Source: an uncultured bacterium (GTDB lineage Bacteria; Cyanobacteriota; Vampirovibrionia; Gastranaerophilales; Gastranaerophilaceae). Taken from it: 27,027 bases of DNA. The DNA is taken from positions 1-27,027 of the forward strand of contig USCK01000007.1 of NCBI GenBank assembly GCA_900553205.1. The letters run 5' to 3'. A program made the position numbers and the translations under genes. Numbering within the stretch: position 1 is the stretch's first letter; each line of letters starts with the position of its first letter. The notes below the pieces were generated by a model. That model was not told the origin of the DNA. It searched no databases and saw nothing but the letters and a program-made list of their open reading frames with translations. Positions 15,078-22,078 of the stretch are shown here, piece after piece.

Positions 15078-16136
15078 ATGTCTGAGGTTTTTAACAACAA
15101 GATTAATATTCTAAAAGCATTAGCTATTCTGATTGTAGTTGCTGGGCATTTGGAATTTTCTCTGATTCCGATGTTTCCACCATATTCATTTCAAGTGATT
15201 TTATTTTTCTTTATTGCAGGAATACTGTATAAAGAAAATTATTCTTTTATAGAATTTACAAAGCGAAGATGTAAATCTCTTTTACTACCCTATTTTTTGT
15301 ATTCTTTTGCATATATAGGAATAACTAAGGCTCTAACACCTATGTTCGGTAAATTTTGGGGACTTCCAATTACTCTAAAAAATGAATTATTAATACCTTT
15401 TCTAACGGGGCATCAACTAGATTTGATATCCCCACTATGGTTTGTTCCTTGTTTATTTATCACTCTTATCATATACAAACTATTTTCATACCTAAAAATC
15501 AATAATATCCTAAAAATCGGATTATTTTTCTTGCTTTCTTTATGTGCAATACAACTGCAATCATATTCCGAAAACATTTATCTATTGTGGATATTAAGAA
15601 CTATGTTTGCTCTATTTTTTGTTCACTTAGGATATATGTATAAAAATAACATTGAAGGCAAATATGACATTTTTTCATATAAAATATTGAGTTGTATGTT
15701 AATTCTACAATCTATCTTGTGGCTTACAAATAAAGATTTCACCGCACAAGATGGAGTAGGGCTACATTTTTTATTAGTATGGGGCAATTACAACAACTGG
15801 ATTGTTCCGATTTTGACAAGTATAACAGGAATTTGGATTTGTTTATTCCTTGTAGAAAAGACATTTGATATAATAAAAGATTGGAAATTCTTACAAAAAG
15901 TAGGACACAACACCTATCATATAATGGCTAATCATCTATTAATCTTTAATTTAATAACATACTCATTCCTTACAATTAAAGGAATACCATTTGACATAAA
16001 AAACAACGCTGATATTTATTGGTTTTATTTCCCACTAAAAACGACATATTTCTATTTTGTATTTGGAATAATTATCACAACCTATATTGGAGAATGTTTA
16101 AAATATTTAAACAAAAAACTATTTTCTAAAATATAG
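15078..16136 (+). CDS. Membrane acyltransferase (acyltransferase 3 family)
   Basis: The ATG at 15078 was chosen because AGCAGG lies 10 bases upstream; the frame extends upstream only to a TTG without support. The 352-residue product has about ten transmembrane helices. It has the family's entry motif INILKALAILIVVAGH with the conserved His (H24) and the FFFIAGILYKENYS region with the cytoplasmic basic segment FTKRRCKSLLLPY. Members (WecH, OatA, exopolysaccharide acetyltransferases) acetylate cell-surface glycans or peptidoglycan at the inner membrane. The specific acceptor is not evident. The 3' end overlaps the convergent gene by 11 bases. Confidence 0.88.
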   Translation: MSEVFNNKINILKALAILIVVAGHLEFSLIPMFPPYSFQVILFFFIAGILYKENYSFIEFTKRRCKSLLLPYFLYSFAYIGITKALTPMFGKFWGLPITLKNELLIPFLTGHQLDLISPLWFVPCLFITLIIYKLFSYLKINNILKIGLFFLLSLCAIQLQSYSENIYLLWILRTMFALFFVHLGYMYKNNIEGKYDIFSYKILSCMLILQSILWLTNKDFTAQDGVGLHFLLVWGNYNNWIVPILTSITGIWICLFLVEKTFDIIKDWKFLQKVGHNTYHIMANHLLIFNLITYSFLTIKGIPFDIKNNADIYWFYFPLKTTYFYFVFGIIITTYIGECLKYLNKKLFSKI

Positions 16137-17028
16137 TTGTAGGGTCACTGAATATTGACATTACAGTTGCCCAAAATCCGTCATGATTATTCTTTGGTTT
16201 GTTTTTGGCACCTATATGATGCTCTTGTTTTACATTTCTGATTATATTATCTGACATTTCTGACAAATTATATCTGGAATCATTTAATAAATCTCTATTT
16301 ATTTTAAATTCTTTATCTTGCCTCAACAACAGGTTTGGATATTTTAGTTTGAAATAATCGATATCCTCTTTGCTTAATTCAAACGACTTACCAGGTAAAA
16401 ACATAAGTTTTTCATTAGGTTCTAATTTTTGTGAGAGTCTGATATTCCCTTTATAATTGGCTTGCATAGAGGTTATATTATCAGCAACCCCAGCCCAAGA
16501 ATCAAGCAATATTGTTTTCTTGTTTGGTGTTACAAAATGTTCTTTTGTAACCTTTTCTCTACCGTCCCAATAATGATAGTCTTTTGGTAAGCCTAAATTG
16601 ACAGCAGATACAATATGATCCAAATCTCTTATTTCACCGGTTTTATTATTTACTGCATACAAAGAAACAGTATTAACATCTTTATACCCATTTATTTTTA
16701 GTGCAACATTTGTTGCATGGGCTTTTTCAAAACAATTTCCGGTTTTTGTTTTCTTTAGCCCCATTAACATTCTTATTTGAGTTTCTCCCTCATTATTAGA
16801 GAAATAATACTCCCTCAAATTCATAATCATATCGCCTATGTACTCAAAAAACCTCTTTGATTGTCTTGTTGTATAGACAGATTTATAATTAATCATTTTA
16901 GTACTTGAAGCCATTGGAAACTCTTTATTTACAAGGCGACAAATTTTATCAGCCTTGCGTATTGAGACATTTTTAGCTCCAAAAGACGGATTATAAGTGT
17001 TATTATCATAATTTGTATTTGCCAGCAT
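16126..17028 (-). CDS. C-H-D cysteine-hydrolase-like protein (papain/transglutaminase-like), possible effector
   Basis: The 300-residue protein shows an ordered Cys-His-Asp set: TGNCFEKAHATNVAL with C99, RDLDHIVSAVN with H138, and ILLDSWAG with D176. The order and spacing fit papain-like or transglutaminase-like folds, with N98 next to the nucleophile. Similar triads occur in YopT/AvrPphB-type effectors and in transglutaminases, and I cannot tell which. The N-terminus (YNPSFGAKNV, 12-21) is polar and has no signal peptide. The C-terminal 90 residues are basic. Enzymatic activity is inferred from the motif pattern only. Confidence 0.55.
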   Translation of the reverse strand: MLANTNYDNNTYNPSFGAKNVSIRKADKICRLVNKEFPMASSTKMINYKSVYTTRQSKRFFEYIGDMIMNLREYYFSNNEGETQIRMLMGLKKTKTGNCFEKAHATNVALKINGYKDVNTVSLYAVNNKTGEIRDLDHIVSAVNLGLPKDYHYWDGREKVTKEHFVTPNKKTILLDSWAGVADNITSMQANYKGNIRLSQKLEPNEKLMFLPGKSFELSKEDIDYFKLKYPNLLLRQDKEFKINRDLLNDSRYNLSEMSDNIIRNVKQEHHIGAKNKPKNNHDGFWATVMSIFSDPTTIF

Positions 17029-17159
17029 AACAATTTATATAAAACTTCTAATAAAATTTTTTGCTATTTTATTTAACAATTTTTAGCAAATTCATTTACC
17101 TAAACAGTTATACCTATTTGGTTAATTACAAAATTGTTATTTTATTTGATATTACAATT

Positions 17160-18044
17160 ATGAAACGCATTATTATTTTATTGATTACTTTAGTTTTAAT
17201 TATCTTAGGAATTATTGTATATAAGCAACTTACTTATACACATATCACAGTTCAATTTAAAGAACTTCGTCCACATGAGAAAAATCTTCCAGTCTATTAT
17301 AAAGGTATCATTATAGGCAAAGCAGGAGAGAAAAAACATACAGACGATTATCAACACACCTTGATGAAGGTTGTTCTTTATCCAAAAAATCTTCATTTAC
17401 CTATAAATACCGAAGTTGAATTAAGGCAAATTGTCAAAAACCGTAAGACAAAAGATTATCTTGAACTTTTATATCCTGAAAATCCGTCCACTACCTTGAT
17501 ATCAAACGGTACATACTTGAAAGGATATGCAACCGTTGGACTGGAAACCTTTGCTCATAATCAAAGAATTGAGGATTTAGAGGCCATAAAACAAAACTTG
17601 AGAAATTCCTCAGAAAATCTTAACTCCACAATCGAAGCCTTAGGAGGATTATTCGTATTACTTCAAGATGTTGTAAACGAAAACCGAAGCAATTTAAAAG
17701 GCACAACAAACAACATTCGCAAAGTTTCTTCTAACATCAACAGCGCAAGTATAAAAGTGAATAACTCAATTAAACAAGAAGAATTGGAATCAATAGTCAA
17801 TACAATAAATCGTTCCTCTAACAATGTAGAACGAATAACCGAAAGTGTTTATGACACCTCTGTCGGTATAAATAAAAGTATTCCGAACATATCCTCAACC
17901 ATAAACGAAACCCAAAACTTGATAGCCAATACAAACGCTATATCTTGTGGAGTTCGACAAACTCTTAGAAAGCATTTTGGTGGGCTAAGGTTAATCTTTG
18001 GGCGCAGTATAAAGGAAGCTGAATGCAAACCTTGTGGCAGATAA
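17160..18044 (+). CDS. MCE/MlaD-family envelope lipid-transport protein
   Basis: The start was placed at ATG 17160, directly before a membrane anchor (MKRIIILLITLVLIILGIIV). An upstream in-frame TTG at 17061 has no support. The 294-residue protein has one N-terminal helix, an MCE domain (about 27-110, with LPVYYKGIIIGKAG in place of the typical V-x-Y-x-G-x-x-V-G-x-V) and a long helical tail (about 125-270) rich in Asn/Ser, as in MlaD/PqiB-type proteins that form a hexameric ring or tube carrying phospholipids between the two membranes. The matching ATPase (MlaF) and permease (MlaE) genes are not adjacent. No good ribosome site is seen. It supports a two-membrane cell envelope. Confidence 0.82.
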   Translation: MKRIIILLITLVLIILGIIVYKQLTYTHITVQFKELRPHEKNLPVYYKGIIIGKAGEKKHTDDYQHTLMKVVLYPKNLHLPINTEVELRQIVKNRKTKDYLELLYPENPSTTLISNGTYLKGYATVGLETFAHNQRIEDLEAIKQNLRNSSENLNSTIEALGGLFVLLQDVVNENRSNLKGTTNNIRKVSSNINSASIKVNNSIKQEELESIVNTINRSSNNVERITESVYDTSVGINKSIPNISSTINETQNLIANTNAISCGVRQTLRKHFGGLRLIFGRSIKEAECKPCGR

Positions 18045-18047
18045 TAT

Positions 18048-18080
18048 CTTGAAATATAATAATATTAACTATATTTCAAG
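18048..18080 (+). promoter_or_regulatory. Hairpin between the MCE gene and alkD overlapping the alkD ribosome site
   Basis: CTTGAAATATA (18048-18058) pairs with TATATTTCAAG (18070-18080). The 3' arm covers the first bases of the AAGGA ribosome site (18078-18082) for the ATG at 18091. No T run follows, so it looks more like a translation-masking hairpin than a terminator. Confidence 0.45.
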
Positions 18081-18090
18081 GATTGATATA

Positions 18091-18736
18091 ATGGAGATAA
18101 GAAAAAGATTAGAACAGGAAGCAGAAGAAAAATACAGAGTTTTTTCATCAGCTTTGATACCTAACATAGATAATGTATTGGGGGTAAGAATCCCAAAATT
18201 AAATAAATTGGTAAAAGAACTGTACAAGACAGACTGGAAACCTTTTTTAAACCAACCTTGCATTTATATGGAAGAAACAATGCTCCAAGGTATGTTAATT
18301 GCAAAAACAGGTGATTTTGAACTTGTGAAACAATTTGTTCCAAAGATAAATAATTGGTCTGTTTGTGACAAGTTTTGCAACTCTTTAAAATGCGTAAAAG
18401 ATAACAAACAACAAGTTTGGAAATTTATTCAACCATACCTGAAATCAAAAAAAGAATACAACAACAGATTTGCCCTTGTTATTATGCTTGAATATTTTAT
18501 TGAAGAAGATTACCTTGCTAAGATTTTTGAAATATTAAACACTTTTAATTCTAAAAAATATTATGCACAAATGGCTGTGGCGTGGTTGGTTTCTAGAATA
18601 TCCTACAGAAACAACAGAGTTTTTGAAAACTACAAAACTTGATGATTGGACTTATAACAAATCTATACAAAAAATTATAGAGTCATTAAAAGTCGATAAA
18701 CCCACAAAACAAAAACTTAAATTAATAAAGCGATAG
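18091..18736 (+). pseudogene. DNA alkylation repair protein (AlkD-like), frameshifted near the C-terminus
   Basis: AAGGA eight bases before ATG 18091 starts an AlkD-type HEAT-repeat glycosylase reading. LIPNIDNVLGVRIPKLNKL, IYMEETMLQGMLIAK and NNWSVCDKF (with D93, corresponding to the family's key Asp), then MAVAWLVS, are recognisable. In this frame the protein ends at a stop at 18640-18642 after off-family residues. The missing C-terminus is present in the next frame from 18599: YPTETTEFLK, LDDWTYNKSIQKIIES and so on, to a stop at 18734-18736. Comparison with the usual family spacing implies loss of about five residues plus a frame change, i.e. a deletion near 18595-18598 of about 11 bases rather than a single-base error. 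AlkD removes alkylated bases. The product is probably truncated and unstable. The remnant overlaps the convergent nudC end by 20 bases. Confidence 0.8.
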
Positions 18737-19487
18737 ACTTGTTCTTAAACAAGGTTATCATCTCATGAGTAAGGCTTATGCCGTCATTTTTCAGTTCAAT
18801 TTCTTCTGCCTTAAACCAATTAGCTTCTTCGAGCTCAGTTCTATCAAGTGTAATATCGCTATCTGAATCCAATTCTGCCCAAAAGCCCATTAATAAAGTT
18901 TCAGAAAAAGCCCAAGGCTGACTTTTGTAGAATTTGAGATTTTTAACTTTTAATCCGACTTCTTCCATGACCTCACGATGGACTGTTTCTTCTATAGTTT
19001 CACCGATTTCATTGTATCCTGCAATCAAGGAATAATGTTTATACTCACGACCATTGTATCTTGTAAGCAACAATTTATCTTTATTAATAACTCCAACTAT
19101 TACTGCCGGACAAATTTTCGGATATATTTGAATATGACATTTTGAACAATGCAACATTCTCTCTTTATCCGAATGTTCAAGTGGAGTACCACATTGACCA
19201 CAAAATTTGTTATGCGAATACCAACGGTATATTTGATGTGCCGTTTCAAGGATAAATTTTGTAGTTTTCTCCTTATAATCGCTTATAGGTGCATATTCAG
19301 CATTAATTTCTTCCATTGATAAGAAATATTTTGTATCATCAATAGAGAACAGATACCTCACTGGGGTATTGCTAAAATCCGTTATAGCAACGGTTTTACC
19401 AACAAATGATAGAATACAATCACCTTTTGAAGGTTTAGTATTTTTATAATGATTATAAAAAACATGTGGTGCAATATCTTGTATCAT
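18717..19487 (-). CDS. nudC: NADH pyrophosphatase (NAD-cap decapping Nudix hydrolase)
   Basis: The 256-residue product has all the NudC hallmarks. An N-terminal beta domain is followed by a Zn ribbon, FCGQCG and HCSKC (C96, C99, C114, C117). The Nudix box runs from G157 to L179 (G-x5-E-x7-REVMEEVGL). The NADH-specific signature SQPWAF begins at 189 and is followed by ETLLMGF. The enzyme hydrolyses NAD(H) to NMN(H) and AMP, and in bacteria also removes NAD caps from RNA. The ATG at 19487 has no Shine-Dalgarno site but sits 7 bases from a perfect -10 box, so the mRNA may be leaderless. It shares a 106-base region with the metallothionein-like gene. Confidence 0.95.
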   Translation of the reverse strand: MIQDIAPHVFYNHYKNTKPSKGDCILSFVGKTVAITDFSNTPVRYLFSIDDTKYFLSMEEINAEYAPISDYKEKTTKFILETAHQIYRWYSHNKFCGQCGTPLEHSDKERMLHCSKCHIQIYPKICPAVIVGVINKDKLLLTRYNGREYKHYSLIAGYNEIGETIEETVHREVMEEVGLKVKNLKFYKSQPWAFSETLLMGFWAELDSDSDITLDRTELEEANWFKAEEIELKNDGISLTHEMITLFKNKSIALLI

Positions 19488-19493
19488 AACAAC

Positions 19494-19499
19494 ATTATA
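19494..19499 (-). promoter_or_regulatory. Extended -10 box for nudC (leaderless transcript)
   Basis: On the minus strand TTGGTATAATG supplies TG-G-TATAAT; the TATAAT ends 7 bases before the nudC ATG. The start of transcription would fall at or next to the A of the ATG. The -35 region is poor, as expected for an extended -10 promoter. Confidence 0.5.
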
Positions 19500-19522
19500 C
19501 CAAAAACTTTTATTTTAACCTC

Positions 19523-19550
19523 TTGACAAAAAATCAAAAAGGGTTATTAT
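19523..19550 (+). promoter_or_regulatory. Promoter of the metallothionein-like gene
   Basis: Consensus TTGACA (19523-19528) and TATTAT (19545-19550) are 16 bases apart; TTATAT at 18 bases is an alternative. The inverted repeat of the candidate CsoR operator begins 4 bases after the -10 and would cover the transcription start. Confidence 0.7.
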
Positions 19551-19554
19551 ATTA

Positions 19555-19575
19555 CTAGACCCCCGTAGGGTGTAG
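19555..19575 (+). promoter_or_regulatory. Candidate CsoR/RcnR-family operator
   Basis: CTAGACCC-CCGTA-GGGTGTAG is a 21-base imperfect palindrome with 7 of 8 arm positions matching. An ACCCC-to-GGGT core with A/T-rich flanks is typical of sites bound by CsoR/RcnR/CstR-family repressors. Its place between the -10 box and the ribosome site of the metallothionein-like gene fits repression, relieved when metal binds the repressor encoded at 20772. Confidence 0.65.
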
Positions 19576-19593
19576 TAATAAAAGGAGAACATT

Positions 19594-19869
19594 ATGAAAA
19601 AATTAGCGATTGGATTGTTTGCTCTTTCTCTTATGTGTGCAACAGTAGGGTTTGCAAACGCTGCAACAACTGCAGACCAATGTACATGTGCCTGTCAGAA
19701 AAAATGTGATTGCCATTGTTGTAGAAAAGGCGATTGTAAATGTGGTGCAGATTGTAAATGCCACAACCCTAAATGTACCTGTAAAGACTGTAAATGTACA
19801 TGTCCTGCATGTCAAAAATCACACGAAAGTTTTGTAAAAAAATTCATTAAATGTGATTGCGAAAAATAG
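19594..19869 (+). CDS. Exported Cys-rich metallothionein-like protein
   Basis: The 91-residue precursor starts with a typical Sec signal peptide (Lys-Lys, hydrophobic core, ANA|A at about residue 23). The mature part of about 68 residues holds 19 Cys and three His, mostly as C-x-C and C-x-x-C pairs (CTCAC, CDCHCC, CKC repeats, CTCPAC, CDC). That density fits a metal-thiolate cluster protein. It is not a known metallothionein type that I can name, and export to the periplasm is unusual, since most bacterial metallothioneins are cytoplasmic. AAAGGAG lies seven bases upstream. The candidate CsoR operator in its promoter and the adjacent exporter gene suggest it sequesters excess metal (Cu, Co, Ni or Zn) outside the cytoplasm. 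The thiols may alternatively be partly disulphide-bonded. Confidence 0.85.
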   Translation: MKKLAIGLFALSLMCATVGFANAATTADQCTCACQKKCDCHCCRKGDCKCGADCKCHNPKCTCKDCKCTCPACQKSHESFVKKFIKCDCEK

Positions 19870-19875
19870 CTGAGG

Positions 19876-19904
19876 AATATGGGGCATTTTGCCCCATATT
19901 TATT
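19876..19904 (+). terminator. Hairpin between the metallothionein-like and exporter genes (partial terminator)
   Basis: AATATGGGGCA (19876-19886) pairs with TGCCCCATATT (19890-19900), an 11-base-pair stem with a 3-base loop. The following tract TTATT is short, so some readthrough into the exporter gene at 19931 is likely. The upstream gene would then be made in excess over the exporter. Confidence 0.65.
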
Positions 19905-19930
19905 GGTAAAAAATTCGGAGGAGTATCAAA

Positions 19931-20779
19931 ATGACAGACCAATCACGAGAAAAAAGAACATTATTAGTTATTATTCTAACCCTAATTACAATGTTTATTG
20001 AGATTGTAATAGGTTATATTACGCACTCAATGGCTTTATTCGCTGATGGTTGGCACATGGGAACACACGCTTTTGCTCTCTCTATAACATTTATAACTTA
20101 TGTTTTGATAAGAAAATTAAAATTTTCTGATAAATTTGCTTTTGGTACAGGCAAATTCGGCACATTATCAGGATTTGCAAGCTCAATCCTACTTGGTTTA
20201 ACAGGTATTTTAATCATATTTGAATCTATTGATAGAATATTTAACCCCGTAAACATTTGTTTTAACGAAGCTATTATTATTGCGATTATAGGCTTAATTG
20301 TAAACAGTATATGTATTCTTATTATGGGAGGTCATCAACATCATATTGGACACAAACACAACCATGAACACGAAGATTACAATTTTAAATCAGCCTATAT
20401 GCACATATTGGCAGATGCAATGACTTCCGTTTTTGCAATATCTGCTCTATTTGCAGGCAAATATCTTGGTTGGATAGCACTAGACCCTATTGTCGGCTTC
20501 TTGGGTGGTACTGTTATTTGTATTTGGGCATACAACCTAATCAAATCAACAACTGCAATACTTATTGATACAGAAAACAAATCTATTAAAAACAAAATCA
20601 TTGAAAGTTTAAAAAACGATATTGAATTCACCGAACTTCTTGTTTGGAACACATCTGAAGATAAAGTTTCAATAGTTGGGAAATATAAAACTATTACAAA
20701 AATAAAAGAATCAGAAATTAAATCAAAAATCAAAACAATAACCGAATTTGACAAAATTGTTTTGGCAAAAATTATTTAA
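19931..20779 (+). CDS. dmeF: Cation diffusion facilitator, DmeF-like Co(II)/Ni(II) exporter
   Basis: The 282-residue protein is a CDF-family antiporter with six membrane helices and a cytoplasmic C-terminal domain. The first metal site is in ALFADGWHMGTHAFAL (D39, H42, H46) and the second in YMHILADAMTS (H158, D162). DGWHMGTHA is characteristic of the DmeF subgroup, linked to cobalt and nickel efflux. A His-rich loop (135-148) joins TM4 and TM5. GGAGGAG eight bases upstream gives strong translation. It is in line with the metallothionein-like gene and overlaps the end of the CsoR-family regulator gene by 8 bases on the opposite strand, a pairing known for dmeR-dmeF. Metal choice is inferred from the subgroup, and Zn or Cd cannot be excluded. 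Confidence 0.88.
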   Translation: MTDQSREKRTLLVIILTLITMFIEIVIGYITHSMALFADGWHMGTHAFALSITFITYVLIRKLKFSDKFAFGTGKFGTLSGFASSILLGLTGILIIFESIDRIFNPVNICFNEAIIIAIIGLIVNSICILIMGGHQHHIGHKHNHEHEDYNFKSAYMHILADAMTSVFAISALFAGKYLGWIALDPIVGFLGGTVICIWAYNLIKSTTAILIDTENKSIKNKIIESLKNDIEFTELLVWNTSEDKVSIVGKYKTITKIKESEIKSKIKTITEFDKIVLAKII

Positions 20780-21041
20780 GAACTTTGTTTAGCAAAGTGA
20801 TAAATTCGTTCATCTTATTTTCTTTTTCTTTAGGATTATCATGTTCAAAAGATTCTTTAACACAATGAGAAAGGTGAGATGAAAGAATCTCTATATTAAC
20901 CTTCTTCAATATTGACTGCGCCGCAGAGATTTGGTAACTAACATCTACACAATCTCTATCTTCTTCAATCATTTTTATAATCCCATCAATTTGTCCACGA
21001 GCTGTTTTTAGTAATCTTGAAACATTTTTATGATCGTGCAT
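20772..21041 (-). CDS. CsoR/RcnR-family metal-sensing repressor
   Basis: The 89-residue all-helical protein belongs to the CsoR/RcnR/FrmR family (DUF156), tetramers that leave DNA on metal binding. RLLKTARGQIDGIIKMIEED is the conserved N-terminal helix. The sensing residues are C31, H56 and C60 with 25 and 4 residue spacings, exactly the Cys-His-Cys set of Cu(I)-sensing CsoR. RcnR has His at the last position. The N-terminus MHDH also offers His ligands of the kind used by RcnR/DmeR, so the fingerprint is mixed. It is convergent with the dmeF-like gene. The likely target is the palindrome at 19555. GGAG lies shortly before the ATG. Confidence 0.93.
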   Translation of the reverse strand: MHDHKNVSRLLKTARGQIDGIIKMIEEDRDCVDVSYQISAAQSILKKVNIEILSSHLSHCVKESFEHDNPKEKENKMNEFITLLNKVLK

Positions 21042-21074
21042 TCTACTCTCCGTATTGTTAGCCTAAATTTCCGT

Positions 21075-21104
21075 AAAAAAAACAGGTAGGATAACCTTCC
21101 TGTT
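21075..21104 (-). terminator. Terminator or attenuator upstream of the CsoR-family gene
   Basis: On the minus strand AACAGGAAGG-TTAT-CCTACCTGTT (21081-21104) folds with one mismatch, and eight T residues follow (complement of 21075-21082). It lies after the prepilin peptidase gene, but also between a strong promoter (21142-21170) and the csoR-like start codon (21041). Confidence 0.75.
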
Positions 21105-21141
21105 AAGATTTTACACTAGCCGAAATATAAATAGCATGTTT

Positions 21142-21170
21142 ATTATAGTCATTTTTTTAAGAATTGACAA
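21142..21170 (-). promoter_or_regulatory. Strong sigma70-type promoter upstream of the terminator and the CsoR-family gene
   Basis: On the minus strand TTGTCA (21165-21170), a 17-base spacer, and consensus TATAAT (21142-21147). Transcription would start near 21135, about 94 bases before the CsoR-family start codon, and meet the hairpin at 21104-21075 first. Confidence 0.7.
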
Positions 21171-21189
21171 GAGGTTTACATTATTTGAA

Positions 21190-22077
21190 CTAGAACAACA
21201 AAAAATAAAATAGCACAGCCAATAATATATATGGCGAAACAGGGATAAATAAAGGGTTTTGAGATTTTTTAAAATTGGAAATCAAATTTTTAACCTCAAC
21301 AAATAATGCACAAATCAGGTTTACAAATATTAATACTTTTATATATAAGCATGGATTTATAAGCCCTATATGGCTAAAAAATACCAACAAATAAGCCACT
21401 CCAAACCACAACAAATAGAGAATTGTTCTATAATTCTTCTGATTTATACAACGATTTATGTATTTAACAAATGCAGTTATACCGATAAACAAAAGCGCCA
21501 AAGCCGATAATATCAACAAATGCGACAGACCGACAAGACACCCAAATGCAGTGAACAAATGTAAATCTCCATCTCCAAGAAATTCTTTTTTGCATTTATT
21601 TGAAATCCATAACAGGATTTTGGTTATACCAAAACAAACTGCACCACCGTATATTGAATTCAAGATATCCGTATAATTAAACAAAATAGAACATGGTATC
21701 AGATAAGCTGCATATTTTGAGCATATCATATTGGATTTGATATCCATGCCGGCAAGTATAAGAAATAATGATGTACAAATCGTTGCTACAAAAAATTGAA
21801 ACGAAATACCGTATTTTAGATACAAAAACAAAAATATCAAACCTGTAACAAGTTCAACAATAGGATACATAATATCTATCGGCTTACCACAATATTTGCA
21901 TTTTCCTTTCAAAAACAAATATGATAGTATTGGGATTTTATATTTCCATTCAATCGGAGTATCACACTCCATACAATGAGAAGGTGGAAAGATTATACTT
22001 TCACCGTTAAGAGTTCTTATAATTAGAACATTATAAAAACTACCCAATATTAGCCCCAAAATAAATATCAAAACCAT
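21190..22077 (-). CDS. pilD: Prepilin peptidase / N-methyltransferase (type IV leader peptidase, A24)
   Basis: The 295-residue integral membrane protein has the PilD layout: an N-terminal GSFYNVLIIR segment, then a Zn-binding loop with two Cys pairs (CMEC at 35-38, CKYC at 60-63), then about six further helices. The aspartic protease residues are D112 (AGMDIKS) and D171 in the G-x-G-D type motif LGDGDLHL. The enzyme cleaves and N-methylates type IV pilin and pseudopilin leaders at the inner membrane. The start codon follows the sigma factor stop after one base, so translation is coupled. The stop is followed by a promoter and a terminator. C-terminal PLFIPVSPYILLA matches the PFxPxLAxG end of the family loosely. 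Confidence 0.9.
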   Translation of the reverse strand: MVLIFILGLILGSFYNVLIIRTLNGESIIFPPSHCMECDTPIEWKYKIPILSYLFLKGKCKYCGKPIDIMYPIVELVTGLIFLFLYLKYGISFQFFVATICTSLFLILAGMDIKSNMICSKYAAYLIPCSILFNYTDILNSIYGGAVCFGITKILLWISNKCKKEFLGDGDLHLFTAFGCLVGLSHLLILSALALLFIGITAFVKYINRCINQKNYRTILYLLWFGVAYLLVFFSHIGLINPCLYIKVLIFVNLICALFVEVKNLISNFKKSQNPLFIPVSPYILLAVLFYFLLF

Positions 22078-22078
22078 A

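Noticed and set aside
19603..19837. Thr-rich and Val-rich alternative readings over the metallothionein-like gene
   Set aside because: They are frame shadows of the TGT/TGC-rich coding repeats, with no ribosome sites.
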